From assembly GCF_000231055.2 (NCBI RefSeq), contig NZ_CM001466.1, positions 1,052,297-1,103,663 of the forward strand: a stretch of 51,367 nucleotides of DNA. The letters are read 5' to 3'. Each line of letters opens with the position of its first letter. The first letter of the stretch is position 1. A program made the translations under genes and the position numbers. The stretch comes from Saccharomonospora azurea NA-128 (GTDB taxonomy: Bacteria > Actinomycetota > Actinomycetes > Mycobacteriales > Pseudonocardiaceae). The notes under the pieces are model-generated. The model saw only the letters and a list, made by a program, of their open reading frames with translations, did no database searches and was not told the origin of the DNA. Below are positions 8,249-16,600 of this stretch, piece by piece.

Positions 8249-9499
8249 TCAGACCCGAGACGAGCGCTCAGGGGGAAGGATCGAGAACGGGTGGGCGTAC
8301 AGGTGGGTCAGCAGCCCGGTGCACGCCGCCATGGCCTGCACGTCCGGGCCGAAGCGGCTCATCGTGAGGATGTCGCCACCGGGCAGCGCGGTGGCGCTCT
8401 CGTAGGCCTGCCTGACGGCGGGCAGCTGCTCCGGCGCGTCGGTGAAGGCCTGCCCGCCGAGTACCACCAGCTCGGGGTTCACGATGTCGCGCAACAACGC
8501 CACCGCCGTGCCCAGCGCCCGGGCACGATCGGCGAGGATGGCGTCGGCCGCCGGGTCACCGGAGCGCGCCGCCTCCCGTAACGCCGCGAAGTCCGGGCGG
8601 GTCAGCACTCCGGCACGGACGGCGCGCTCCAGCACCGCGCGTTCGGCGACGGTCACTTCGAGGCATCCCGTCCGCCCGCAGTGACACGGCACGTCCCCTC
8701 CCACCGGGAGATGCGCGATGCTGCCCGACTGCCCCGGCCCGCGGTGCAGCACGCCGTCGACGGCGACGGCCGCACCGACCATCTCGCGGGCGTAGACGTA
8801 GAGCGCGCTGCGCGCGTGCACCGCCTCCCCGAACAACAGCTCCGCCGTCGCCATGGCCGGCACGTGCCCGTCGAGGTGCACCGGCAGGCGGGTGACCGAC
8901 TCGACGATCGCCGCGGCCGGGACGGCGCGCCAGCCGAGGGGACCGTGGTCCAGCAGGCCGCGTTCCGCGTCGACCTGACCACCGATCGCCAGTCCCACGC
9001 CGATGATCCGGCGCTCGGGCCAGTGGGCCAGGAACGCGCCGACCTCGCGGGCGATGTGTTCGAGCACGTCCTCCGGGCTGCCGTGCGGCGTCGGCATGCG
9101 CACACTGTCGAGCAGCACACCGCGCAGCGTGCTCAACCCGTACGTGGTCGTCGTGATCCCGACGTGCACACCGCACGCGGCGATCACGTCGTCGTTCAGG
9201 TCCACCGGCACCGTCGGCCTGCCGACCTCGCCGGTCGGCGTGGGCGACGGTGACTCGCTGAGCAGACCGAGGTCGACCAACGTCGCGATCTGCCTGCTGA
9301 CCGTCGGCATGCTGAGCGAGGTGTGCCGTGCCACGGCCGCCCGGGACAGCGGACCGTACGCCCGCACCGCGCCGAGCACCGCCGCCGCGTTCGCCTCCCG
9401 GACTCCGCCGGCCGTTCCCGACGACGTCCCGTTCCGACCGAGCACCCTCTCCGCCACACCGACCTCGCTTCCGCCCTCAGCCCACCGAACGACGGTCAT
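8249..9499 (-). CDS. ROK-family transcriptional regulator
   Basis: About 416 residues. The N-terminal winged helix-turn-helix (SRAAVARHTSLSMPTVSRQI) is followed by a ROK fold with the zinc motif CHCGRTGCLE. The position that is NDA in ROK sugar kinases reads HLDGHVPAMATAE, so kinase activity is unlikely and a regulatory role fits. These proteins usually sense a sugar or sugar phosphate. An alternative GTG lies 18 bases upstream with a weak GGTGAG site; the start is uncertain. The gene is divergent from the TSUP transporter and may control it or itself. Confidence 0.9.
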   Translation of the reverse strand: MTVVRWAEGGSEVGVAERVLGRNGTSSGTAGGVREANAAAVLGAVRAYGPLSRAAVARHTSLSMPTVSRQIATLVDLGLLSESPSPTPTGEVGRPTVPVDLNDDVIAACGVHVGITTTTYGLSTLRGVLLDSVRMPTPHGSPEDVLEHIAREVGAFLAHWPERRIIGVGLAIGGQVDAERGLLDHGPLGWRAVPAAAIVESVTRLPVHLDGHVPAMATAELLFGEAVHARSALYVYAREMVGAAVAVDGVLHRGPGQSGSIAHLPVGGDVPCHCGRTGCLEVTVAERAVLERAVRAGVLTRPDFAALREAARSGDPAADAILADRARALGTAVALLRDIVNPELVVLGGQAFTDAPEQLPAVRQAYESATALPGGDILTMSRFGPDVQAMAACTGLLTHLYAHPFSILPPERSSRV

Positions 9500-9540
9500 G
9501 GTGTCAACGCATTCCACGGCGTGGACTCACCGGGTAATTG

Positions 9541-9570
9541 TTTCAGCGCTTTTCTTAACAGCGTCTGAAA
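9541..9570. promoter_or_regulatory. dyad between ROK regulator and TSUP gene, candidate operator
   Basis: TTTCAGCGC and GCGTCTGAAA face each other across 11 AT-richer bases, a nearly perfect inverted repeat (one inserted T). It sits 42 bases in front of the ROK start and 139 in front of the TSUP start, a normal place for an autoregulatory site. The protein that binds is inferred only from position. Confidence 0.4.
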
Positions 9571-9708
9571 TGGGTGCTCGACTCACTCGGTGGGAATGGC
9601 GTGACCCGATTCCCCGTGTACTGCCATGATCGGGACCCCGCTGGCGGCGGCCGGGTCTTTCGGCTGGCGGCCTGGCGATCGCGACCATCCGGGAATCGGA
9701 GACATTTG

Positions 9709-10611
9709 ATGCAGACCTTGTTGCTGTTCGGACTGGCCGGAATTCTGGCCCAGCTCGTGGACGGGTCGCTGGGAATGGCATTCGGAGTGACCGCCACCAC
9801 GACTCTGGTGACGCTGGGCACTGCTCCGGCGGTCGCGTCGGCCGCCGTCCATCTCGCCGAGGTGGGCACCGCGTTGGCCTCGGGTGCCGCGCACTGGCGG
9901 TTCCGCAACATCGACTGGCGCACCGTCGTGATCCTCGCCGTGCCCGGTGCGGTGGGTGCCGTGCTCGGCGCGTACGTCCTGACCTCGCTGCCGATGGAGT
10001 TCGCCGAGGTGTGGATCACGGCCGTGCTCCTGCTGCTCGGCCTGTACGTGCTCGTCCGCTTCGCGTTCCTGCGGCTCGGCGCCCTGGTCGCGACGCGTCG
10101 TCCCAGCGCCCGGTTCCTGGCTCCGCTGGGACTCGTCGCCGGTTTCGTCGACGCCAGCGGTGGCGGCGGGTGGGGCCCGGTCGCGACCACGACGCTGCTG
10201 TCGTCGGGCCGCCTCGAACCCCGCAAGGTGGTCGGGTCGGTGGACACCTCCGAGTTCATCGTCGCGCTGGCCGCCAGTGCGGGCTTCCTCCTGACGCTGT
10301 CGCAGGAGCACGAGCTGAACTACACCGTCGTCGCGGGTCTGATGATCGGCGGTGTCCTCGCCGCACCCCTGGCGGCCTGGCTGGTGCGCAAGCTCCCACC
10401 CCGGGTACTCGGCGCCGCGGCGGGCGGGCTGATCGTGTTCACCAACGCGCGCACGCTGTTGAACGCGACCGACACCGGCTCGACCGTCACCACGGTCGTG
10501 CTGACCGGCGTCGGCGTCCTGTGGGCGGTGGGGCTCACCGCCGCGATCCGATCCGTGCGTGAGGAACGGCGTCGACGCGAGCACGAAGCGCACGAGACTC
10601 CGGTGGGCTGA
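9709..10611 (+). CDS. TSUP (TauE/SafE-type) membrane transporter
   Basis: A 300-residue, very hydrophobic protein with about eight membrane segments in two halves, the TSUP pattern. The N-terminal half begins with a Gly-rich helix (QLVDGSLGMAFGVTATTTL) and the second half repeats the theme (GFVDASGGGGWGPVATTTLL, then SVDTSEFIVALAAS). The family exports sulfite, sulfoacetate or other organosulfur anions; the substrate here is unknown. GGAG lies about ten bases before the ATG. The 190-base leader contains only a short open frame and no riboswitch that I recognise. Confidence 0.88.
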   Translation: MQTLLLFGLAGILAQLVDGSLGMAFGVTATTTLVTLGTAPAVASAAVHLAEVGTALASGAAHWRFRNIDWRTVVILAVPGAVGAVLGAYVLTSLPMEFAEVWITAVLLLLGLYVLVRFAFLRLGALVATRRPSARFLAPLGLVAGFVDASGGGGWGPVATTTLLSSGRLEPRKVVGSVDTSEFIVALAASAGFLLTLSQEHELNYTVVAGLMIGGVLAAPLAAWLVRKLPPRVLGAAAGGLIVFTNARTLLNATDTGSTVTTVVLTGVGVLWAVGLTAAIRSVREERRRREHEAHETPVG

Positions 10612-10681
10612 CAGGGTCAACCACCGGGCGCGCGCCGTGCGTTGACAGCGAAACGCCGTGTCCCGCGCACGCCGTCGACCG

Positions 10682-10687
10682 TAGGCT
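10682..10687 (+). promoter_or_regulatory. -10 box TAGGCT, probable leaderless promoter
   Basis: TAGGCT ends six bases before the ATG of the hydrolase gene, and no ribosome-binding sequence precedes that ATG. This TANNNT-N6-ATG arrangement is the typical actinobacterial leaderless promoter. A TTGACA 34 bases upstream is too far to be its -35. Confidence 0.5.
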
Positions 10688-10693
10688 CGTGCG

Positions 10694-11602
10694 ATGGCGA
10701 CTGTGCGGCTCGACGGTGTGCGACTGGCCTACGACGATGTCGGAGAGGGGCCTGCTGTCGTCCTCGTCCATGCGGGCATCGCCGACCGGCGTATGTGGGA
10801 CGACCAGGTGACCGCGCTTTCCCCGGCACACCGTGTCGTGCGATACGACTGGCGTGGCTATGGCGAGTCCGGTGAGGCCCGAGGCCGGTTCGCCCACCAC
10901 CGCGACCTGCTCGGTCTGCTCGACGCTCTGCACATCGAGTGCGCGACAGTGGTGGGCGCGTCCATGGGTGCCGCCTACGCCGTCGATGCGGCGCTCGTGG
11001 CGCCACACCGGGTGTCCGGGTTGGTCCTGCTCGGTCCCGGACTTTCCGGCCACACCTGGCCCGAGGCGATGCTCACCGAAACCCGCGAGCGAGTCCACAG
11101 TGCGGTGCCCGCGGATCGGCTCGCGCGCTATCGCGCGGGCACGGCGGAGCACATCGAGCCCGCTGACGTGATGGCGATGGCCCTCGCCCAGGCTCGCTTC
11201 CTCGTCGCCGGCCCCTCTCGGGACCCGGACACGGTCTCTCCCGCCGTCTGGGACCGGGCGGTCACCATGCTGTGCGACGTGTTCCGTCGACTGTGGACCG
11301 CGCCGGAACACGTCGCGCTACAGCCGGATTCCCCGGCGACAGAACGGCTCGGTGAGCTGTCCATGCCCGTGACCGTGGTGAACGGGGAAGCGGATGCACC
11401 GTGGATCCAGGACGTCGCCGAACTCGTCCACACCGGGGTACCTCACGCTCGTCGACTCGACCTGCCCGGCGTCGGCCACCTTCCGGCGCTGGAACGGCCC
11501 CGTGAGGTCACCGCCGCCATCCTCGACACCGTCCGTGAGGGCCGACCGCGTCGACCGAGCGTCAGCCCATCGTCTTCTGACCGTCGATCGTCTCGCGGAT
11601 GA
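10694..11602 (+). CDS. alpha/beta-hydrolase
   Basis: A 302-residue alpha/beta-hydrolase with an intact triad: nucleophile Ser90 in VGASMG, an acid in the VNGEADAPW loop and His in GVGHLPALERP. The oxyanion region is LVHAGIADRRMWDDQV. The fold resembles ester, lactone or 3-oxoadipate enol-lactone hydrolases, but no substrate can be named. The last 41 bases overlap the 3' end of the convergent DinB gene; the C-terminal Ser/Arg-rich tail is coded in that overlap and is probably dispensable. Confidence 0.9.
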   Translation: MATVRLDGVRLAYDDVGEGPAVVLVHAGIADRRMWDDQVTALSPAHRVVRYDWRGYGESGEARGRFAHHRDLLGLLDALHIECATVVGASMGAAYAVDAALVAPHRVSGLVLLGPGLSGHTWPEAMLTETRERVHSAVPADRLARYRAGTAEHIEPADVMAMALAQARFLVAGPSRDPDTVSPAVWDRAVTMLCDVFRRLWTAPEHVALQPDSPATERLGELSMPVTVVNGEADAPWIQDVAELVHTGVPHARRLDLPGVGHLPALERPREVTAAILDTVREGRPRRPSVSPSSSDRRSSRG

Positions 11603-12095
11603 TGTCCGCGTGCCCGGCGTGCTGCGCGGTCTCGGCGATGAGGTGCAGCAGCACCCGGCGCACCGACCAGCGCGCACCGGGCTCGAACCACGGCGCGTCG
11701 GGCAACGGGTAGGACGTGTCGAGGTCGGGCACGTCCGCGATGGCCCGCTCGGTCTCGGCCGCGACCTCGTCGTAGCGGGCCAGGACGCTCGCCAACGTCT
11801 CACCGGGGAGCAGCTCGAACCGCTGCTCGTGCTCACGCTGCATAGCCTGCAGGCCTTCCTCCGTGGTCGGAATGTCGATCGCGGCGAGGTCGCCCTGCGC
11901 GAACCGGATCCACGTGTGTTCCGTCTCCGCGACGTGTTTGATCAACCCACCGAGGCACAGTGCGCTCACGGTGGGTCGCGCGACGGCGTGTTCGTCGCTC
12001 AGCCCCTGCACCGTGTAGCGCAGGGCCCCTCGGTGCAAGGCGAGTGTGCCGAGCAGATCGGAGCGCTCGGCGGTCAGCGTCGGTGCCTGGGTCAT
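11562..12095 (-). CDS. DinB/DUF664-family metal-binding protein
   Basis: A 177-residue four-helix-bundle protein of the DinB superfamily, DUF664 branch. Candidate metal ligands are His54 in GLIKHVAETE and the histidines of LLHLIAETAQHAGHADIIRE near residues 151-162, the family signature. In actinobacteria many members are mycothiol-dependent transferases or isomerases. The specific reaction here is unknown. It is convergent with and overlaps the hydrolase gene. Confidence 0.92.
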   Translation of the reverse strand: MTQAPTLTAERSDLLGTLALHRGALRYTVQGLSDEHAVARPTVSALCLGGLIKHVAETEHTWIRFAQGDLAAIDIPTTEEGLQAMQREHEQRFELLPGETLASVLARYDEVAAETERAIADVPDLDTSYPLPDAPWFEPGARWSVRRVLLHLIAETAQHAGHADIIRETIDGQKTMG

Positions 12096-12158
12096 TGTGA
12101 ACCCCTCTCGATCGGAATGCCGCCACGCTAGCCACCGGCACCGACAGAAACCGCGCGT

Positions 12159-12857
12159 TCAGCCGCCCGAGCGGCGAGCGCGTTCGAGCGCCGGGCCGAA
12201 GCGCTCCCGTACCGCGTGCCACGCCTCGACGACCTCGGCCCGCTCCGGCTCCACCGGTTCGGGATCGGCGCGGTCGCCCTGGAACGACAGGAGCAACTGC
12301 ACGACGCGACCGACCACGTCGGGGTGACCGAGTGGTACCGGTGGTTCCACGCGCACGGCGGGGTCGGTCTCCCTGCTGACGAACGCCGCGACGCGTACCC
12401 CTCGCGCGAGCAGGTGCTGCCGCGCCGCCGCCGTGTCGGTGTCCCACCAGTCCGCGTACGAGCCGTCGGCGTCGGCCTCGACACCGGCCCGCGTCATCGG
12501 GGCCGGATCGACCACCACGACACTTCGGACGCGGTCCGCGTGAGCGTCCGCCAGCCGCAATGCCGCCTCGGCGGCCGTGCCCGCGGCCACCAGGTGGGCG
12601 TGGGTCGCCACACCCTCCAGCAACTGGTCCACCGACGGCGTGTCACCGGTCTCCGCGGGCAGCCGGCACCAGCCGACCCGGAGGTGGTCGGCCAACGGCC
12701 TCCACGTCGCGGGCAACGCGTCGTGCTTCGCCTCGCCCGCCGGGTCGAGCACCAGCAGCACGGGCGCCGACTCCAGCCCGTGCCACACCACCGGTGGTCC
12801 CGCCCCGCGGACGTCGTCGTCCTGGAAGTCCCTCATGGACGCAGACGTACCCGGCAT
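12159..12857 (-). CDS. alpha/beta-hydrolase-like protein lacking the nucleophile
   Basis: A 232-residue protein with the spacing of an alpha/beta-hydrolase: PVLLVLDPAGEAKHDALPATW, an elbow HLVAAGTAAEAALRLA, a strand VRSVVVVDPAP and a late GHPDVV histidine. The elbow reads A-G-T-A-A in place of G-x-S-x-G, so the catalytic serine is missing and ordinary hydrolysis is unlikely. The start is uncertain: this ATG has CATAGT eight bases ahead (possible leaderless promoter), and an in-frame ATG lies seven codons in. It is divergent from the TetR gene, which may regulate it. Confidence 0.72.
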   Translation of the reverse strand: MPGTSASMRDFQDDDVRGAGPPVVWHGLESAPVLLVLDPAGEAKHDALPATWRPLADHLRVGWCRLPAETGDTPSVDQLLEGVATHAHLVAAGTAAEAALRLADAHADRVRSVVVVDPAPMTRAGVEADADGSYADWWDTDTAAARQHLLARGVRVAAFVSRETDPAVRVEPPVPLGHPDVVGRVVQLLLSFQGDRADPEPVEPERAEVVEAWHAVRERFGPALERARRSGG

Positions 12858-12996
12858 TGATCGCGACTATGCGTGCCGGCGACGCGCAACCGCCCGAGGA
12901 CGGCGCCATCCCGGCTCACCCGAACCGGTCCGGCGGTGCCCTCGTCGGTCCTCGTCGCCCTGTACGACCCGCCGCCGGTTCGTAGACTTGCACCTT
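12858..12996. promoter_or_regulatory. divergent promoter region, hydrolase-like gene and TetR gene
   Basis: On the plus strand TAGACT ends nine bases before the tetR-type ATG. On the minus strand CATAGT ends nine bases before the other ATG. Neither start has a convincing ribosome site, so both genes are probably leaderless. No clear palindrome for the TetR protein was found between them. Confidence 0.4.
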
Positions 12997-13599
12997 ATGC
13001 CCGGTCGAGGCCACTACCACCACGGTCACCTGCGCCGTGCCATCATCGACGCCGCCGTGGACGTCATCGCTCAGGACGGCATCGGAGCCATCAGTCTCCG
13101 CGACCTCGCCCGGCGGGCCGGTGTCTCCCACGCCGCCCCGGCGCATCACTTCCACGACAAGGCGGAGCTGCTCACCGCCATCGCCGTCGAGGGGTTCGAG
13201 CTGCTCTCCGATTCCCTGGAGGAGGCACTCGACACCGCTCCGCTCCCGCTGCTGGAAGTGGGCACCCGGTACGTGCGGTTCTCCGTCGAACATCCCGGGC
13301 ACTTCGAGGTCATGTACCGGCCGGAGGTCTATCATCGCGACGACCCCGACCTGGTCGCGGCACGGCTCTGGGCCCGACGCGTACTGTGCACGGGCGTCTC
13401 CACCGCGTCTCCGGGCCTCGACGACGAGGTTCTGCGGTCCGGAGCGCTCGCGGCCTGGGCCCTCGCGCACGGCTTCGCCACGCTGGCCCGCAGCGGCAAC
13501 TTCGACGAGTACCTCGAACGCACGTCGGCCACGGAGCTCTTCCACCGCATGGCGGTGCGGGTGCTGTCGATGGGCACCTCGCCGGGCGAACCCGCCTGA
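12997..13599 (+). CDS. TetR/AcrR-family regulator
   Basis: A 200-residue one-domain-pair repressor. The helix-turn-helix lies at about residues 10-55 (AAVDVIAQDGIGAISLRDLA, then ARRAGVSHAAPAHHFHDKAE). The ligand domain contains YVRFSVEHPGHFEVMYRPE, typical of the WHG/TetR_C_33-like group. The ligand is unknown. Divergent from the hydrolase-like gene and convergent with the carboxylase gene, from which it is separated by a hairpin. Confidence 0.93.
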   Translation: MPGRGHYHHGHLRRAIIDAAVDVIAQDGIGAISLRDLARRAGVSHAAPAHHFHDKAELLTAIAVEGFELLSDSLEEALDTAPLPLLEVGTRYVRFSVEHPGHFEVMYRPEVYHRDDPDLVAARLWARRVLCTGVSTASPGLDDEVLRSGALAAWALAHGFATLARSGNFDEYLERTSATELFHRMAVRVLSMGTSPGEPA

Positions 13600-13603
13600 C
13601 CCG

Positions 13604-13630
13604 CCGGTGCCGCGCCTCACACGGCACCGG
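13604..13630. terminator. bidirectional hairpin between tetR and carboxylase genes
   Basis: A perfect 9-bp inverted repeat, CCGGTGCCG and CGGCACCGG, with a nine-base loop, lying five bases after the TetR stop and 24 bases beyond the carboxylase stop on the other strand. There is no T tract, as usual in high-GC actinobacteria. Confidence 0.65.
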
Positions 13631-13653
13631 AGGTCACCTCGACGGAGGCGGGG

Positions 13654-16600
13654 TCAGCGGCGTTCGTGTCCGCGTTCCACGGCGGCGATCAACTCCGGAC
13701 GCAGCGCCTCGGGCGCGATGACCGCGTCGACGGAACCGACCTCGACCGCACGGCGGATGGAGTGGATCTCGTCGAACTCCGCGGCGACCTCGCCGAGCTT
13801 CTCCGCGCGCACGGACGTGCGTACGTCGGCGAGCTGGGTCGCGAGCTCGGCCCGCTCGGAGTCGTCCGCCTCCGCCAACCGCGCCTCCAGGTCCCGCACC
13901 CGCTCGTCGGCGGCCGTGCGGTTGGCGACCTCACCGGAGAACACCACCGCCGCGGCCGGTGCGCCACCGATCACGGACGCGAACGACCCGTCGACGGCGA
14001 GCACCGTCATGTTCGGGTTCAACGCCTTCGAGAAGACGACGAACGCACCGCCGTGGTAGCGCGAGATCACGCAGAACACGATCGGGCCCTCGAAGTTGAC
14101 GATCGCGCGGCCGATCTCGGCGCCGTACTCCAGCTGGAGCTTGCGCATCGATTCCGGCGAACCGTCGAAGCCCGACAGGTTGGCCAGGACCACCACGGGA
14201 CGGTTGCCGCTGGCCGCGTTGATCGCGCGCGCCACCTTCTTGGACGACCGGGGGAACAGCGTGCCCGCCGTGTAGGTGTCGGGCCCGTCCGTGGGCGGGA
14301 ACCCGCGCCGCGGCACGGATCGCGACTCGATGCCGATGAGGCACACCGGCCACCCGCCTAGGTGCGCGTCCTGCACCACCGCGGTCTCGGCGTCGGCCAT
14401 GCCCGCCCACCGTTCGAGGACGGGGTGGTCGGCGTCGGCGACCGCGCGCATCACGGTGCGGATGTCGAACGCCTTCTTGCGGTCGGGGTTCGTCTCGGGC
14501 GAGAAGATCTCCCCGACGGTGGTGAAGTCGCTGCCGACGACGTTGTGCGGGTAGGGGCTCACGTCGCGGTCACGCGGGTCGGTGGTCTCGGCGCGGCGGG
14601 GTCCGCTCTCCCCCGGAGCGACGTAGGTGTGGTCGTAGTGCGCCATCAGGACGTCCCGGGCGCCCGCGAGGTCGGCCGCCCAGTACTGGGCCTGGCCGTT
14701 GGGGCCCATCACCCGGTCGTAGCCGCCGATGCCGTGGTTGTCCTCCGCGGACACCCCGCCGGAGAAGTCGAGCGACTGCTTGCCGGTGAGCACCATCGCC
14801 GAGTCCGGGGTCATGACGAGGATGCCCTTGGTGTGCATCAACATCGTCGCCTCGGCGTTCCAGTAGGGCTGAGCACCGACGTTGATGCCCGCCACGACCA
14901 CGTTGATCTCGCCGCCGTCCTGGGTGAAGTGGACGATGCGCTTCAACGCCGCCGCGACCCAGTCCATGTTCTCGGTACCGGAGTCCATGGCGATCCGCGC
15001 GCCCGCGGAGAGGGCGAACCACTCGAGCGGCACTCCCATGCGTTCCGCGAGGTCCAGGGCGGCGATCACGCGGGCGCACTCGGGTTCGGCGAGCGCGCCG
15101 AGTGCCTTCGTCGGGTCGCCCAGGAGCACCACGCGGGTCACGCCCTGCGGGTGGCGGACGGTGGGCGTGGTGACCACACCGGCGACGATGCCCGCCGTGT
15201 TGCCGCCCTTCGGCCGGTCCACGGGGACGAGCGTGCCGTCGGCGTCGAGGTCGTGTTCGACGAACGTGCCGTTCGGACCCGCGAGCAGGCCCACCAGCTC
15301 GTAGGGATAGACCGTGTTGCGCCGGCGCGCCCGCAGCACCTTCTGCCCGTACGCGTCGAGCGGGCGGACGACCTCAGTGGACGGTGTGGTCATGCGCACG
15401 CTCACCCCCGAGCCGGGGGTGTGCGTGATGAGCACGGCGACCTCGCGCGTGTCGCCGGTCGCGGGGTCACGCCGCCGGCCGAGGAACTCGACGCGTTCGA
15501 CACCCGCGCCCGCGGTGGTCGGCACCACGCGGCGGGCCACGGCACGCAGTTCGTCGGTGGTGAAATCGATCGTCGGCCACACGTAGATGACGATCCGGTT
15601 GGTGTCGAGGCGCTTCTTGGCCGGGCGGCGCACCTGCTGCTCACGAATGGCGTCGAGGCAGGCGGCGAGCGACCCCTCCACGTCCGGCAGCGCGAGGACG
15701 CGCCCCTCGGAGTCCCGCAACGGCGTGAGGTCGCGGACCTGCGCCATCGCCACGAACCGCTCGTCGGACGGGTTGTCCGGCGCGACGCACCGCACGAGGT
15801 GGACCTCCTCGTCGGCGGACGGCAGCCGGGTGAGGTCGAACTCGCGGAGGCGCCGCAGCTGGAGCCGCTGCGCGATGAGCGGGTGCAGACCGCGGATCAG
15901 CCGGTCCTCGGTCAGGCCCTGGGCGGACGACCGGAAGGTGAAGTGCTGGTGCATCACCGAGCCGGTGCGTCCCGCCACGGTGACGGTGACCCGGCGCACG
16001 GCACGCGGCAACGCCACCTCGGTGAGGGTCGCGAACAGCTTCGCCGCGGCCGTCTCGTCGTCGGCGAACTCGTCGGACCACGCGAGGTAGAGGTCGACGA
16101 CCACGCTCGCGTCGTCGGCGGAGCCGGACGCGGCCGCGTCGATCGCGTGCAGCGCGTCGGTCAGCTGCCGCGGGTCGGCGGCCGTGGACACCAGCCGCAC
16201 CCGCTCGGTGTCGAGCTCGTATTCGGCCGTCACACACGGGAATCCGGAGACCTGCTGGACCCGCACGTTCGCGAGCGACCGGTCGCGGTAGTAGCGGCCG
16301 GCCATGACCTCCAGCAGCGGCCCCAGGTCGGCGCCCTCCCGGTGGATGCGCTGCCCGACGATGCGCACCAGCGGCTCGGCGCACGCGACCATGGCGGCGA
16401 TCCGCTCGGCGCGGTCCGGGCAGTCCGGGTGCGTGTCGAGATGGCGCAGGTGCTCCCGCACCTCGACGTAGGTCTCGGCGCGCTTCCGGCGCAGCATCGG
16501 CTGAGCGAACCACCGGAACACGACGCTGCGGGCCAGGTCGGCGACCACGGGGAAGCGCACCTGGGTGGCGGCCACCAGGTGTTCGAGCATGTGCCCGACC

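Noticed and set aside
10642-10647. TTGACA as a -35 box for the hydrolase gene
   Set aside because: It lies 34 bases from the TAGGCT -10 box, too far for a normal promoter.
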